The notes under the pieces are model-generated. The model was given only the letters and a program-made list of their open reading frames with translations, did no database searches and was not told where the DNA came from. DNA of 64,000 nt from Serinicoccus marinus DSM 15273 (GTDB lineage Bacteria > Actinomycetota > Actinomycetes > Actinomycetales > Dermatophilaceae), in the NCBI RefSeq assembly GCF_008386315.1, contig NZ_CP043808.1:1364001-1428000 (forward strand), in the 5' to 3' direction. Within the stretch, counting starts at the first letter, position 1. Every line of letters starts with the position of its first letter. The position numbers and the translations under genes were made by a program. This document shows positions 18,662 to 27,358 of this stretch, piece by piece.

Positions 18662-20616
18662 GTGGTGTCAACGAGGACGACGAGATCTGACGGCGAGTCG
18701 CCCAGCCTGCTGGCGGTGGACCTGGGCAAGACCGGGGCGCGGGTGCGCGCGTGCGGACCGGAGGGGGTGCGCGAGGGCGAGGGGCCGGGTGTCGTCGGGC
18801 TCGCGGCGGCCGACGGGGTGCGGCAGGTGCTGGCCGCCCTGCGCGGTGCGCTCGAGGGTCTGGACGTCGGGCGGGTCGACGTGCTGGCGATGGGGCTGGT
18901 CGGCTACCACGCGGCGAGCGCGCGGCGGGAGGCGCTGGCGGAGGCGCTGCTCACGGAGCACGCCGACGTCGTGCTGCTCACCGGTGACGTGACGACGACC
19001 TACGTGGGGGCGATCGGTGACCGGCCCGGGGTCGTGGTGGCCGCCGGGACCGGGGCGGTGGCGCTCGGGGCGGACGCGACCGGGCGCACGGTGGTGCGGG
19101 ACGGCTGGGGCTTCCTCCTCGGGGACGACGGCAGCGGGTATGCCGTGGGCCGTGCCGGTCTGCGCGCGGCGCTGGAGCATCGCGACGGGCGGGGCGGGTC
19201 GGCGGCGCTGGAGCACGCTGCGAGGCAGCGCTTCGGTGACCTCGCCGGGCTTCCGGCGGCGGTGCACTCCGCGGAGCACCCGTCGCGGCTGGTCGCGTCC
19301 TTCGCGACGGACGTAGCGCGGGAGGCGGAGGCCGGCGACGAGGTGGCCGTGGGGATCTGGGCCGACGCCGGGGCGGGTCTCGCGCGGACCGGGCTGGCCT
19401 GTCGCGACGCGCTCGACCCCGCGCTGCCGGTGTGCCTGGCCGGAGGGCTGGCCCAGGTGGGCCCGCTGCTCACCGAGCCGTTCGTGGCAGCGGTGGGCGG
19501 AGAGGTGCTGCCGGCCGCCGGGACCTCCCTCGACGGGGCGGAGGCGCTGGCCCGGCAGGTGTGGTCGGGCGAGCTGAGCCCGGTGGTGGCCGAGCAGGTG
19601 GGTGTCAGCCGTGCTGCGGACGCTGTCGTGGGCGGTGGCGCGGCGGGGAGCCCCTCGGGGGGCGGCAGAGCAGGGCCCTTGTCCGGGGATGACGATCGGG
19701 CGGCCAAGGGCGAGGTCATCGGTGCGCTCGAGACCGAGGGCGTGCGGGAGGACCTGCTCGACCTCGACGAGCGCGACTCCGCGGCCGTGCTGACCGAGCT
19801 GTGGGAGGCCGAGGCGACGGTGGCGCCGGCGCTGCTGCGGGTCGTGCCGACGGTGGCCGCTGCGGTGGACGACATCGCTGACCGGCTCCGCGCCGGAGGG
19901 CGGATGTTCTACCTCGGGGCGGGCACACCGGGACGGCTCGCCTTCGTCGACGCCTCGGAGCTGCCGCCGACCTACGGCACCACGCCCGACCTCGTGCGGG
20001 CGCTGCCCGCCGGAGGGGTGGAGGCGATGGTGCAGGCGCGGGAGGGCGCCGAGGACGACGGCCCGGCCGGGTCCGAGATGGTGCGCGGCGCCGACGTGGG
20101 TCCCGACGACGTCGTGGTGGGGATCAGCGCGTCCGGCCGCACGCCCTACGTCCTGCACGGGCTGGCGGAGGCCGCGTCGCGGGTGCTGCGCTGACCGTCG
20201 CCGTGTCCGGCAACACCGGGGCGCGGGCGTCGGTCGGGGTGGACCACGCGGTGGAGGTGCCGACCGGCCCCGAGGTCATCAGCGGCTCCACCCGGTTAAA
20301 GGCCGGCACGGCGCAGAAGATGCTGCTCGGGGCGCTGTCGACCGCGGTCATGGTGCGGCTGGGCAAGACGCACGGGCCCTTCATGGTCGACATGCAGGCC
20401 TCCAACGTGAAGCTGCGCGACCGGGCGGTGCGGATGGTGCAGCGAGTGACCGGCTGCGAGTCGGGGCGGGCGACCGAGGCCCTCGAGGCCGCCGGCTGGA
20501 GCACGAAGGTCGCCGTGGTCATGGTGCTCGGCGACCACGACGCCGACCGGGCGCGCGAGCTCCTCACCCGGGGAGGCGACTCGGTGCGCGGAGCCCTGCG
20601 GCAGGTGCACGCGTGA
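18662..20616 (+). pseudogene. murQ: fused amino-sugar kinase (BadF type) and N-acetylmuramic acid 6-phosphate etherase, one frameshift
   Basis: The N-terminal 310 residues form an ASKHA kinase of the BadF/NagK/MurK type: LLAVDLGKTGARVRA (phosphate 1), VVVAAGTGAVALG and GFLLGDDGSGYAVG. A Gly/Ser linker leads to MurQ, which removes lactate from MurNAc-6-phosphate to yield GlcNAc-6-phosphate. Its motifs are GAGTPGRLAFVDASELPPTY and ISASGRTPYV, then after the shift LKAGTAQKMLLGALSTAVMV. One G missing at GGG 20180-20182 breaks the frame; adding it gives one protein of about 650 residues. GAGTPGRL has Pro where most MurQ have Ser. The start is GTG 18662. Confidence 0.85.
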
Positions 20617-21782
20617 TCGTCGTCGGGGTCGGCTCGGGCACGAGCGTCGACGGCATCGACGTCGCGGCCCTCGACCTGGAGCTGCGCGGCGAGGTCGTGC
20701 AGGCACGGATCCTCGGCTCGGGGACCGTGCCCTTCGACGACGCGCTGCGGGAGGAGGTGCTCGCGGCATACCCGCCCGGACAGGTGGGGATGGAGCAGGT
20801 GTGCCGGCTCGACACCCGGCTCGGCCAGGCGTTCGCCGATGCGGTGGCGGGGCTCGGCGCCGAGCTGGCCGGGGGAGCGCCCGACCTCCTCGCCTCGCAC
20901 GGCCAGACCGTCTTCCACGACGTCGTGGACGGACAGGTCACCGGGACCCTGCAGCTCGGGCAGCCGGCGTGGATCGCCGAGCGGACGGGTAGACCGGTGG
21001 TCTCCGACCTGCGGGTCGCCGACGTGGCGGCCGGGGGTCAGGGCGCGCCGCTCGCAAGCCTGTGGGACGCGCTGTGGCTCGGCGGACGGGGGAGGACCTG
21101 CGCCGCGCTCAACCTCGGGGGCATCGCCAACGTCACCGTGGTCGGCCCGCAGGAGGTGCTGGCCTTCGACACCGGGCCCGCCAACGCGCTCGTTGACGCG
21201 GTGGTCGCACGGCGGACCGCAGGACGGGCGCGCTACGACGCGGACGGGGCGGGCGCCGCCGCGGGGAGCGTGGACGAGGGGCTGCTCGCGGTCCTGCTGG
21301 CGGACGACTACTACCGGCGGGAACCGCCGAGGACGACCGGCAAGGAGCGCTTCAACCTCGGACACGTCGACGACGCGCTGGCCGCGCACGGTCGCCCGGT
21401 CGCGGACGCCGACCTGCTGGCGACGCTCACCACGCTGACCGCCCGCACGGTGGCCGACGCCCTGGCGCCGTTCGCGCCGCAGGAGGTCGTGACCAGCGGC
21501 GGAGGTGCGCACAACCCGACGCTGATGAGGATGCTGGCCGAGGCGATGCCGCAGGTGCGGGTGACGACGAGCGGGAGCCACGGCATACCGGTCGACGCGA
21601 AGGAGGCCTGCCTCTTCGCGCTGCTCGGCTTCCTCACCTGGCACGGCGTGCCCGGCACCCTGCCCGGGGTCACCGGGGCCCGCGACGCGCGGCTGGCGGG
21701 GCGCATCACCCCTGGTCACGGACCGCTGCGCCTCCCCGAGCCCGCGGAGGTCGCCCCGACCCGGCTGGAGGTGGTGGGCTGA
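20613..21782 (+). CDS. anmK: anhydro-N-acetylmuramic acid kinase
   Basis: A 389-residue enzyme that opens and phosphorylates 1,6-anhydro-MurNAc, giving MurNAc-6-phosphate for MurQ. The N-terminal GVGSGTSVDGIDVAALDLE matches the family phosphate loop (usually GTMSGTSxDGxD). Also present are LLASHGQTVFHD, NLGGIANVTV, FDTGPANALVD and VTSGGGAHNPTLMRML. GTG 20613 overlaps the murQ stop (GTGA). The Gly-Ile-Pro near 21583 uses the rare ATA codon inside a GGCATACC word. Confidence 0.94.
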   Translation: MIVVGVGSGTSVDGIDVAALDLELRGEVVQARILGSGTVPFDDALREEVLAAYPPGQVGMEQVCRLDTRLGQAFADAVAGLGAELAGGAPDLLASHGQTVFHDVVDGQVTGTLQLGQPAWIAERTGRPVVSDLRVADVAAGGQGAPLASLWDALWLGGRGRTCAALNLGGIANVTVVGPQEVLAFDTGPANALVDAVVARRTAGRARYDADGAGAAAGSVDEGLLAVLLADDYYRREPPRTTGKERFNLGHVDDALAAHGRPVADADLLATLTTLTARTVADALAPFAPQEVVTSGGGAHNPTLMRMLAEAMPQVRVTTSGSHGIPVDAKEACLFALLGFLTWHGVPGTLPGVTGARDARLAGRITPGHGPLRLPEPAEVAPTRLEVVG

Positions 21783-22567
21783 TGGAGGTCGTCATCTGCC
21801 GCGACGAGGAGGAGATCGGGCGGCTCGGCGCCGACGTCGTGAGCCGGCTCGTGCGGACCCGACCGGAGGCGGTGCTCGGCGTCGCGACCGGCTCCAGCCC
21901 GCGCCCGGTGTATGCCGAGCTCGTCGCCCGGGTGCGGGCGGGCGAGCTCGACTTGTCCGGGGTGAGCACGGTCTCGCTGGACGAGTACGTCGGGCTGCCC
22001 GAGGGGCACCCGGCCAGCTACCGCACCGAGATCCGGCGCGAGCTGACCGACCCGGCGGGCATCCCCCCGGAGCGGGTGCACAACCCGCAGGGGAGCGCGG
22101 GGGACCTGCCCGCGGCGGCGCGGGCCTACGAGCAGCGGATCGCGGCGGCGGGCGGCGTCGACGTGCAGCTGCTCGGGATCGGCAGCGACGGGCACATCGC
22201 CTTCAACGAGCCGGGCAGCTCGCTCGCGAGCCGGACCCGGATCAAGACCCTGACCCGGCGGACGCGGGAGGACAACGCCCGCTTCTTCGACGGCGACGCC
22301 GATGCGGTGCCGACGCACTGCCTGACCCAGGGGCTGGCGACGATCATGCAGGCCCGGCACGTCGTGCTCGTCGCGACGGGGGAGGGCAAGGCGCGGGCGG
22401 TCGCCCAGCTCGTCGAGGGTGCGGTCTCTGCGCGCTGGCCCGCGACCGTGCTCCAGTGGCACCCGCACGTCAGCGTGCTGCTCGACGAGGTGGCCGCGGC
22501 GGGGTTGGGGCTGGCGGGCTACTACCGGGAGGCGTGGGCGAACAAGCCCGACTGGCAGGGGCTCTGA
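21782..22567 (+). CDS. nagB: glucosamine-6-phosphate deaminase
   Basis: A 261-residue enzyme converting glucosamine-6-phosphate to fructose-6-phosphate and ammonia, the exit of the pathway into glycolysis. Motifs are VLGVATGSSPRPVY (phosphate loop), SLDEYVGL with the catalytic Asp, LLGIGSDGHIAFNEPGSSL with Asp/His, and the C-terminal VLQWHPHVSVLLDE. Its ATG shares a base with the anmK stop (TGATG). It is the last gene of the rightward operon. Confidence 0.95.
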   Translation: MEVVICRDEEEIGRLGADVVSRLVRTRPEAVLGVATGSSPRPVYAELVARVRAGELDLSGVSTVSLDEYVGLPEGHPASYRTEIRRELTDPAGIPPERVHNPQGSAGDLPAAARAYEQRIAAAGGVDVQLLGIGSDGHIAFNEPGSSLASRTRIKTLTRRTREDNARFFDGDADAVPTHCLTQGLATIMQARHVVLVATGEGKARAVAQLVEGAVSARWPATVLQWHPHVSVLLDEVAAAGLGLAGYYREAWANKPDWQGL

Positions 22568-22570
22568 GCC

Positions 22571-22602
22571 GCGGTCCCGGGCGTGCGGCGCTCGCGGACC
22601 GC
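22571..22602. terminator. hairpin after nagB
   Basis: GCGGTCC pairs with its exact complement 18 bases downstream, starting three bases after the nagB stop. It probably ends the murK/murQ-anmK-nagB transcript. No U-tract is present. Confidence 0.4.
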
Positions 22603-22634
22603 TGCCGTCCTCGGGGCGGACTAGGGTCACAAGT

Positions 22635-23363
22635 ATGCGGCTGGAGAACATCGTCATGCAGGCGCGGGACCCGCAGGCCACGGGCCGGTTCTGGTCGGCG
22701 GCGCTCGGGCTCGAGGACCTGGCTCCCGGCAGCCCGGAGGACTACGAGGGCCGGCTGCGGATCGACGACGACGTGTGGCTGGACATCTGCATCGAGCCGG
22801 TGACCGAGCCACCGCCATCGGGGTGGCGGCTGCACCTGGACCTGCGCGGCGGTGCTCAGCAGGCGGAGGTGGTGGAGCGGCTCCTCGGACTGGGGGCCAG
22901 GCATACCGACATCGGGCAGGTGGACGTGCCGTGGGTCGTGCTCGCCGACCCGGACGGCAACCCGTTCTGCGTCATGCAGGAGCGCGCGGCCTATACCGAC
23001 ACGGGGCCGATCGCGGCGCTGCCGCTCGACAGCGCCGACCCGGCGCGCGACGCCGAGCTGTATGCCGCGATCACCGGCTGGGTCCCGACCGAGGGGGTCG
23101 GACTCGTCACGCTGCGGCACCCGAGCCTGCGCGGTCCGCTGCTCGAGCTCTGCCCCGAGCCGGAGCCGAAGGTGCGCCAGAACCGCACGCACCTCGACGT
23201 CCGGCCGACCCGCGACGGGCCGGACCAGCGCGGTCTGGTCGAGCTCGCGCTCTCGCTGGGCGCCTCGCTGGCGACGGAGGACTGGACGCAGGGGCACCCG
23301 TGGACGGTGATGCGCGACGTGTCGGGCAACGAGTTCTGCGTGCTGGGCGACATTGCGGACTGA
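22635..23363 (+). CDS. VOC/glyoxalase-like family protein, two domains
   Basis: A 242-residue protein with two repeats of the beta-alpha-beta-beta-beta unit. The first starts MRLENIVMQARDPQATGRFW and ends VLADPDGNPFCVMQE. The second ends DVSGNEFCVLGD. This is the glyoxalase-like (PF18029) type common in actinomycetes. Few are characterised, and the substrate cannot be predicted. ATG 22635 has no strong ribosome binding site. Confidence 0.85.
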   Translation: MRLENIVMQARDPQATGRFWSAALGLEDLAPGSPEDYEGRLRIDDDVWLDICIEPVTEPPPSGWRLHLDLRGGAQQAEVVERLLGLGARHTDIGQVDVPWVVLADPDGNPFCVMQERAAYTDTGPIAALPLDSADPARDAELYAAITGWVPTEGVGLVTLRHPSLRGPLLELCPEPEPKVRQNRTHLDVRPTRDGPDQRGLVELALSLGASLATEDWTQGHPWTVMRDVSGNEFCVLGDIAD

Positions 23364-23379
23364 CCTGCACCGGGTGAGG

Positions 23380-23724
23380 TCAGGACGACTCTCTCGGTGC
23401 CGGCCAAGCCAGCGGCACGACAGCGGCGGTGACGACACCGAGCACCCCGGCGACGAGCACGCCGGCGCCCACCAGCGCGGCGAGTGCTGTCACCCCGGCC
23501 GCGAGGAAGAGCTGCACCACCTTGCGCCAGCCCGCCTGCTCGGCTGTCACGCGCCCGCTACCTCGGGTGGGAGGGATCAGCGCGGCGACGAGGATGACGA
23601 CGACCGCGACGGCGAGCGCCACGGGACGATCGTCCGGCTCCACCAGGCGGCGCAGGGCACGCAGCAGTGCCCACAGTGAGATGACGGCCGCGAGCCACCC
23701 CACTCGCGATCGCATCCAGGTCAT
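23380..23724 (-). CDS. small integral membrane protein
   Basis: About 114 residues with three or four hydrophobic segments (WLAAVISLWALLRAL, ALAVAVVVILVAALIPP, and a long C-terminal one including VGAGVLVAGVLGVVTAAVVP). No family recognised. A GTG three codons upstream (23733) is an alternative start. Confidence 0.55.
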   Translation of the reverse strand: MTWMRSRVGWLAAVISLWALLRALRRLVEPDDRPVALAVAVVVILVAALIPPTRGSGRVTAEQAGWRKVVQLFLAAGVTALAALVGAGVLVAGVLGVVTAAVVPLAWPAPRESS

Positions 23725-23889
23725 GCTGCCCACGCTAGTGGCCTAGCCGGGGGTGGCGGGGTCGGGTCAGGCAGCCATGAAGCGATGCTCACAGCGGGTT
23801 GTCCAGGACGCTGAGGCGGGGCAAGGACTCCGTGCCTGGCCACGCGACGGGCATACCCGGGACGAGCAGCATACCGTCCGCCGACGGGA

Positions 23890-24597
23890 CTAGAGCAGCT
23901 CGACGCGGTCGGCCTGCGGTCCCCGCGCGCTCTGGCGCACCTGGTAGCGCACCCGGTCACCCGGGTCTAGCGTCTCGCCGTCGCGCAGGACGGAGACGTG
24001 CACGAAGAGGTCCGCGCCTCCGGCGTCCGGGATGATGAAGCCGAAGCCCCGGTCCGCGTCGTAGCGCGCGACCACACCCTGGCCCCCTCGGGCCGGGCCG
24101 TCGGACGACCGCCGCGGCCCGGAGCGGGGGCGGGACGTCGACCGCGCGGGTGCGCCCCGACGTGCCGACCCACCGACGAGCCGCACGTCGCGAGCCTGCG
24201 GGCCCTCTCGCTGTCGACGACGAGGAAGGCGACGCCCTGGCCCTCGGAGACCAGACCGCCGGGCACGATGGCCGAGCTGTGCAGGAAGATCTCGTCACCG
24301 CCGTCGTCCGGGCTCACGAAGCCATACCCCTTGCTCGGCTCGTACCAGTAGACCGTGCCGAGCAGACCCAGGGGGGCGTCCGTGGGCTGCTCGGCCGTGA
24401 CCCTGACGCGGCGCGCCTGCGGGCCTCGGTCGCCCTCGCCGATCTCGAACTCCACCACCTGGCCCTCTCGCAAGACCCTCGTCGTGTCGTTGCTGACGAT
24501 CTCGGACGCGTGCACGTAGAGATCCTCCGCGTCCTCGCCGAGGACGATGAACCGAACCTCGGTCCGCGTCGAACCACCGCACGGTTCCTTCGGTCAC
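23890..24597 (-). pseudogene. triple cold-shock-domain protein, frameshifted twice
   Basis: Three cold-shock (OB-fold) modules can be read in order. The first is MTEGTVRWFDADRG with VLGEDAEDLYVHASEI. The second is GTVYWYEPSKGYGFVSPDD with EIFLHSSAIV. The third is GVVARYDADRGFGFIIPDAG with DLFVHVSVLRDG. RNP1-like (GYGFV, GFGFI) and RNP2-like (FVHVS) motifs mark nucleic-acid binding. Frame changes lie at about 24555 and at the GGGCCC near 24202. Cold-shock proteins usually have one domain of about 70 residues; three in one chain of about 235 residues is unusual. A basic Arg/Ser/Gly linker separates modules two and three. Confidence 0.75.
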
Positions 24598-24684
24598 GAC
24601 AGACTCCTCGTTGTCGTGGCGATCGGCATCGTCCTACCGTGGCCGGCGGCGGGGCGAGGAGCGATGCGCCCCCGCGTCAGCGCC

Positions 24685-25731
24685 TCACGAGTCGTGCGGC
24701 ACGATGACGGCGCGCGCGTCGAGCTCGCCGTCCCGGAGGCGTCGGTATGCCTCGAGCCCGTCGTCCAGCGAGTAGCGCTCGATCGCGGGCGTGATCTGGC
24801 CGGCGCGGTACATCGCCACCACCTCGTGCAGGTCCTCGATGGTGCCCCAGTAGGTCGAGGAGAAGTTGACCTCGTAGGGCACGGTGAAGAAGTTCCACGG
24901 GAAGGTGCCGCCGCCGATCCCGACGATCGTGACGGAGCCGCGCTGGGCGACCGTCGCGCCGGCGAGCTGCATCGTCGCGTCGACACCGACGATGTCGAAG
25001 ACGGCGTCCACGCCGCGCCCGCCGGTCAGCTCGCGGATCCGCTCGACCTGATCCTCGCCGGAGGGGACCGTGACGGCGCCAAGCTCCTCGGCCGCCGCCA
25101 TGGCCGCGGGCTTGGAGTCCGTGGCGATCACGGTGGCGCCGGTGAGCGCGCGCAGGATTTGGACGGCCACGAGGCCCAGGCCACCCAGGCCGATGACCAG
25201 GGCGGTGCGGCCGCCGCCGTCCAGGTGGGGGAGCACCCGCTTGATGGCGTGGTAGGGGGTGAGGCCGGCGTCCGCGAGCGGGGCCGCGGCGACCGGGTCG
25301 GCGTCGCCGAGCGGCACGAGGTTGCGCGCCGGGACGGCGAGATACTCCGCCATGCCGCCGTCGCGCCCGAGCCCGGCGGCGGCATACCCGACGGTCTGGG
25401 GCTGGGCGCAGTAGGTGTCCTGTCCGCGCGAGCACGCGGGGCAGCGGCCGCAGCCGATCGGGCCGTAGACGAGGTAGGCGTCGCCCGTCTGCAGGCCGGT
25501 GACGCCAGGTCCGAGCTCCTCGATCGAGCCGGAGGTCTCGTGACCGAGGACGAAGGGCGGGGTGAGCAGCCCGGTCGGGTCGGACTCGAACTCGGCGAAG
25601 AGGCCGACGTCGGAGTGGCAGGCGCCGGCGCCGGCCACCTTGAGCAGCACCTCGCCGGGGCCGGGCGTCGGGCGCTCGACCTCCCTCAGCTCGGGGAACG
25701 TCTGGTAGTCGGTGAAGACGATCGCGCGCAT
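24685..25731 (-). CDS. zinc-dependent alcohol dehydrogenase (MDR family), NAD(P)-linked
   Basis: A 348-residue medium-chain dehydrogenase. The catalytic zinc ligands are in GACHSDVG and GHETSG. The structural zinc lobe has four cysteines in CGRCPACSRGQDTYC. The nucleotide site is VIGLGGLGLVAVQILRAL. It resembles AdhP-type enzymes acting on primary alcohols or aldehydes. ATG 25731 is preceded by GAAGGAGAAGC. It is probably monocistronic. Confidence 0.92.
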   Translation of the reverse strand: MRAIVFTDYQTFPELREVERPTPGPGEVLLKVAGAGACHSDVGLFAEFESDPTGLLTPPFVLGHETSGSIEELGPGVTGLQTGDAYLVYGPIGCGRCPACSRGQDTYCAQPQTVGYAAAGLGRDGGMAEYLAVPARNLVPLGDADPVAAAPLADAGLTPYHAIKRVLPHLDGGGRTALVIGLGGLGLVAVQILRALTGATVIATDSKPAAMAAAEELGAVTVPSGEDQVERIRELTGGRGVDAVFDIVGVDATMQLAGATVAQRGSVTIVGIGGGTFPWNFFTVPYEVNFSSTYWGTIEDLHEVVAMYRAGQITPAIERYSLDDGLEAYRRLRDGELDARAVIVPHDS

Positions 25732-25799
25732 GCTTCTCCTTCGTCCGGATCGGCCGTTCTGCTGACCACGGCGGCCAGGCGGGGAGCCCGGGTCGATCT

Positions 25800-25814
25800 A
25801 CTACTTATGGTAGT
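25800..25814. promoter_or_regulatory. short inverted repeat upstream of the alcohol dehydrogenase gene
   Basis: ACTAC and its complement with a five-base spacer lie 69 bp upstream of the dehydrogenase start, in an otherwise A/T-poor region. A regulator site is possible, but the arms are only 5 bp. Confidence 0.3.
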
Positions 25815-25940
25815 GGATTGCGGCGGGGTGGATGAGCCTGGGTCGGACCGCCTCGGACGGGGGAACCCCGAAGTGGGATTCACTGATGGAGCCTGGCCCG
25901 CGGTTGTCTGGGACGATCTTGAGTGGGAGAGCGGAGAGCC

Positions 25941-26420
25941 ATGGATGGTGGCGACGGTATGCCCGTCAACGACGTGGATGATGCAGCCGCGGTCGCCGCG
26001 CTCCGCCGAGCCGCGAAGAAGCAGCGCGTGCTGATGCTTCCTGTCGTGCTCGTGGCCGGTGTTCTCTGGTCGGCGTTCATGGCCGTCGTCAACTCGTGGT
26101 CTTTCGCAGTGGCCGTGCTGGGGACGGCCATCTTCGCCGTCTTCATAGGGCTGGCCTGGTGGTTCCTCCTGATGCCGACCTGGGTGCGACGGCCTCCCAG
26201 CGCCCTGGCGCACGGCATCGTGATCTCGGTGAAGCTCGGCGTCCTGCACATTCGCGCCGGGGACGAGGTGCTCGTCATCGGGCGCGGTGGCGTGACGTCT
26301 GAGCTGGACGAAGGGGACTCCGTCCTGGTCACGCAACTCCATCGGCGGAACGCCGCAGTCGTCGTCATGCACGAAGACCGAGGCCCGGTCGTGGTGCCGG
26401 CCACACCGCGCCAGCTGTGA
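25941..26420 (+). CDS. membrane protein with cytoplasmic beta-rich domain, hypothetical
   Basis: About 159 residues from ATG 25941, five bases after GGAGAG. Two adjacent transmembrane helices (VLMLPVVLVAGVLWSAF and VAVLGTAIFAVFIGLAWW) are followed by a soluble domain (HGIVISVKLGVLHIRAGDEV, then VVVMHEDRGPVVVPATPRQL). No family recognised. It begins the stretch where the GGCATAC word becomes rare. Confidence 0.65.
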   Translation: MDGGDGMPVNDVDDAAAVAALRRAAKKQRVLMLPVVLVAGVLWSAFMAVVNSWSFAVAVLGTAIFAVFIGLAWWFLLMPTWVRRPPSALAHGIVISVKLGVLHIRAGDEVLVIGRGGVTSELDEGDSVLVTQLHRRNAAVVVMHEDRGPVVVPATPRQL

Positions 26421-26447
26421 CACATGGCGGTCTTCGGCTCGGGCTGA

Positions 26448-26894
26448 CTAGGGAAGCCGCTCTTCGAGGATCTCGACAGCCAGGTCGACGATGTCGGCTC
26501 GTGGGTGCAGGTCGGGGACGTCACTGAGGGGGAACCACTTCGCGAAGTCTGTCGTGCCGCCCGACTCCGTCGTGCCCAGTTCACCGGCGGTGATGGCGGC
26601 GTCGAGCAGGAAGCGCTGTGAGCGCAAGGGTCGGCGGGAGGCGGTGCGGGGGACCGTGAAGTGGTGCTCGGCGACGATCTGTCCGACCGTCACCGTGTAG
26701 CCGGTCTCCTCGAACACCTCACGCACGACAGCGTCATGGATGGACTCGTCGAACTCGACCCCGCCACCTGGCAGCGACCATGCGGCATTCTGTGCTCGAG
26801 CTCCTCCGTTGAACCACGTGAGCAGGACCTGCTGATCGTCCGTGGTCAGGAGTGCATAGGCGGCCAACCGGGTGTCGTACTCGCTGAAGTGCAC
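26448..26894 (-). CDS. NUDIX hydrolase
   Basis: A 148-residue pyrophosphohydrolase. The Nudix box is complete (GGGVEFDESIHDAVVREVFE, then ETGY), including the REVFEE metal ligands. The substrate is a nucleoside diphosphate linked to an unknown group. ATG 26894 matches the usual family length. It is convergent with the membrane protein gene to its left. Confidence 0.9.
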   Translation of the reverse strand: MHFSEYDTRLAAYALLTTDDQQVLLTWFNGGARAQNAAWSLPGGGVEFDESIHDAVVREVFEETGYTVTVGQIVAEHHFTVPRTASRRPLRSQRFLLDAAITAGELGTTESGGTTDFAKWFPLSDVPDLHPRADIVDLAVEILEERLP

Positions 26895-26971
26895 GTCGGA
26901 ACGCTACCGCTGGGCCCCGGGCGTCAGTGAGGCCCCGCGCAATGCCGGGGCCCAAGGCACAGGATTCTTGG

Positions 26972-27127
26972 TCAGAAGAGGGCCCAGAGCGCCACGAACG
27001 TCCCCATGATCATCGTCAGGAAGGCGGCTGCAAGTTTGGTCCTGACATCGGCCCGCTTGTCGTACACGGACCAGAGAAGGAACGCGAGGCACGGCAGCAG
27101 GAGCAAGGGGACGGACGAATCGGACAT
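26972..27127 (-). CDS. 51-residue two-helix membrane protein
   Basis: A short complete frame from ATG 27127 with the Shine-Dalgarno AGGAAGAG just upstream. The protein starts MSDSSVPLLLLPCLAFLLWS, has a polar turn (YDKRADVRTK) and a second helix (AAFLTMIMGTFVALWALF). Two transmembrane helices joined by a basic loop are predicted. Function unknown. It is short enough to be missed by many gene finders. Confidence 0.6.
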   Translation of the reverse strand: MSDSSVPLLLLPCLAFLLWSVYDKRADVRTKLAAAFLTMIMGTFVALWALF

Positions 27128-27358
27128 GTCTCTTCCTCGCTCCCGATTCTGGCTGCTCCTGGGGCTTCGTCCGGACAGGGTAGCGCCGCACAGCCCCGCG
27201 ATCGGTGCGGAGAGACCACGAATGATGGGGAGGCGCTGTGCTCTTCATCACTCAGCAGTGGACCGGTGCCGGTCGAATCCATGGGGCAGCGAGTCTTTCA
27301 GCCGCACTTTTCCGCGCCGTGGCCCTAGAGTGACAAGCCCAAAGGCGGGGAGGACGAC

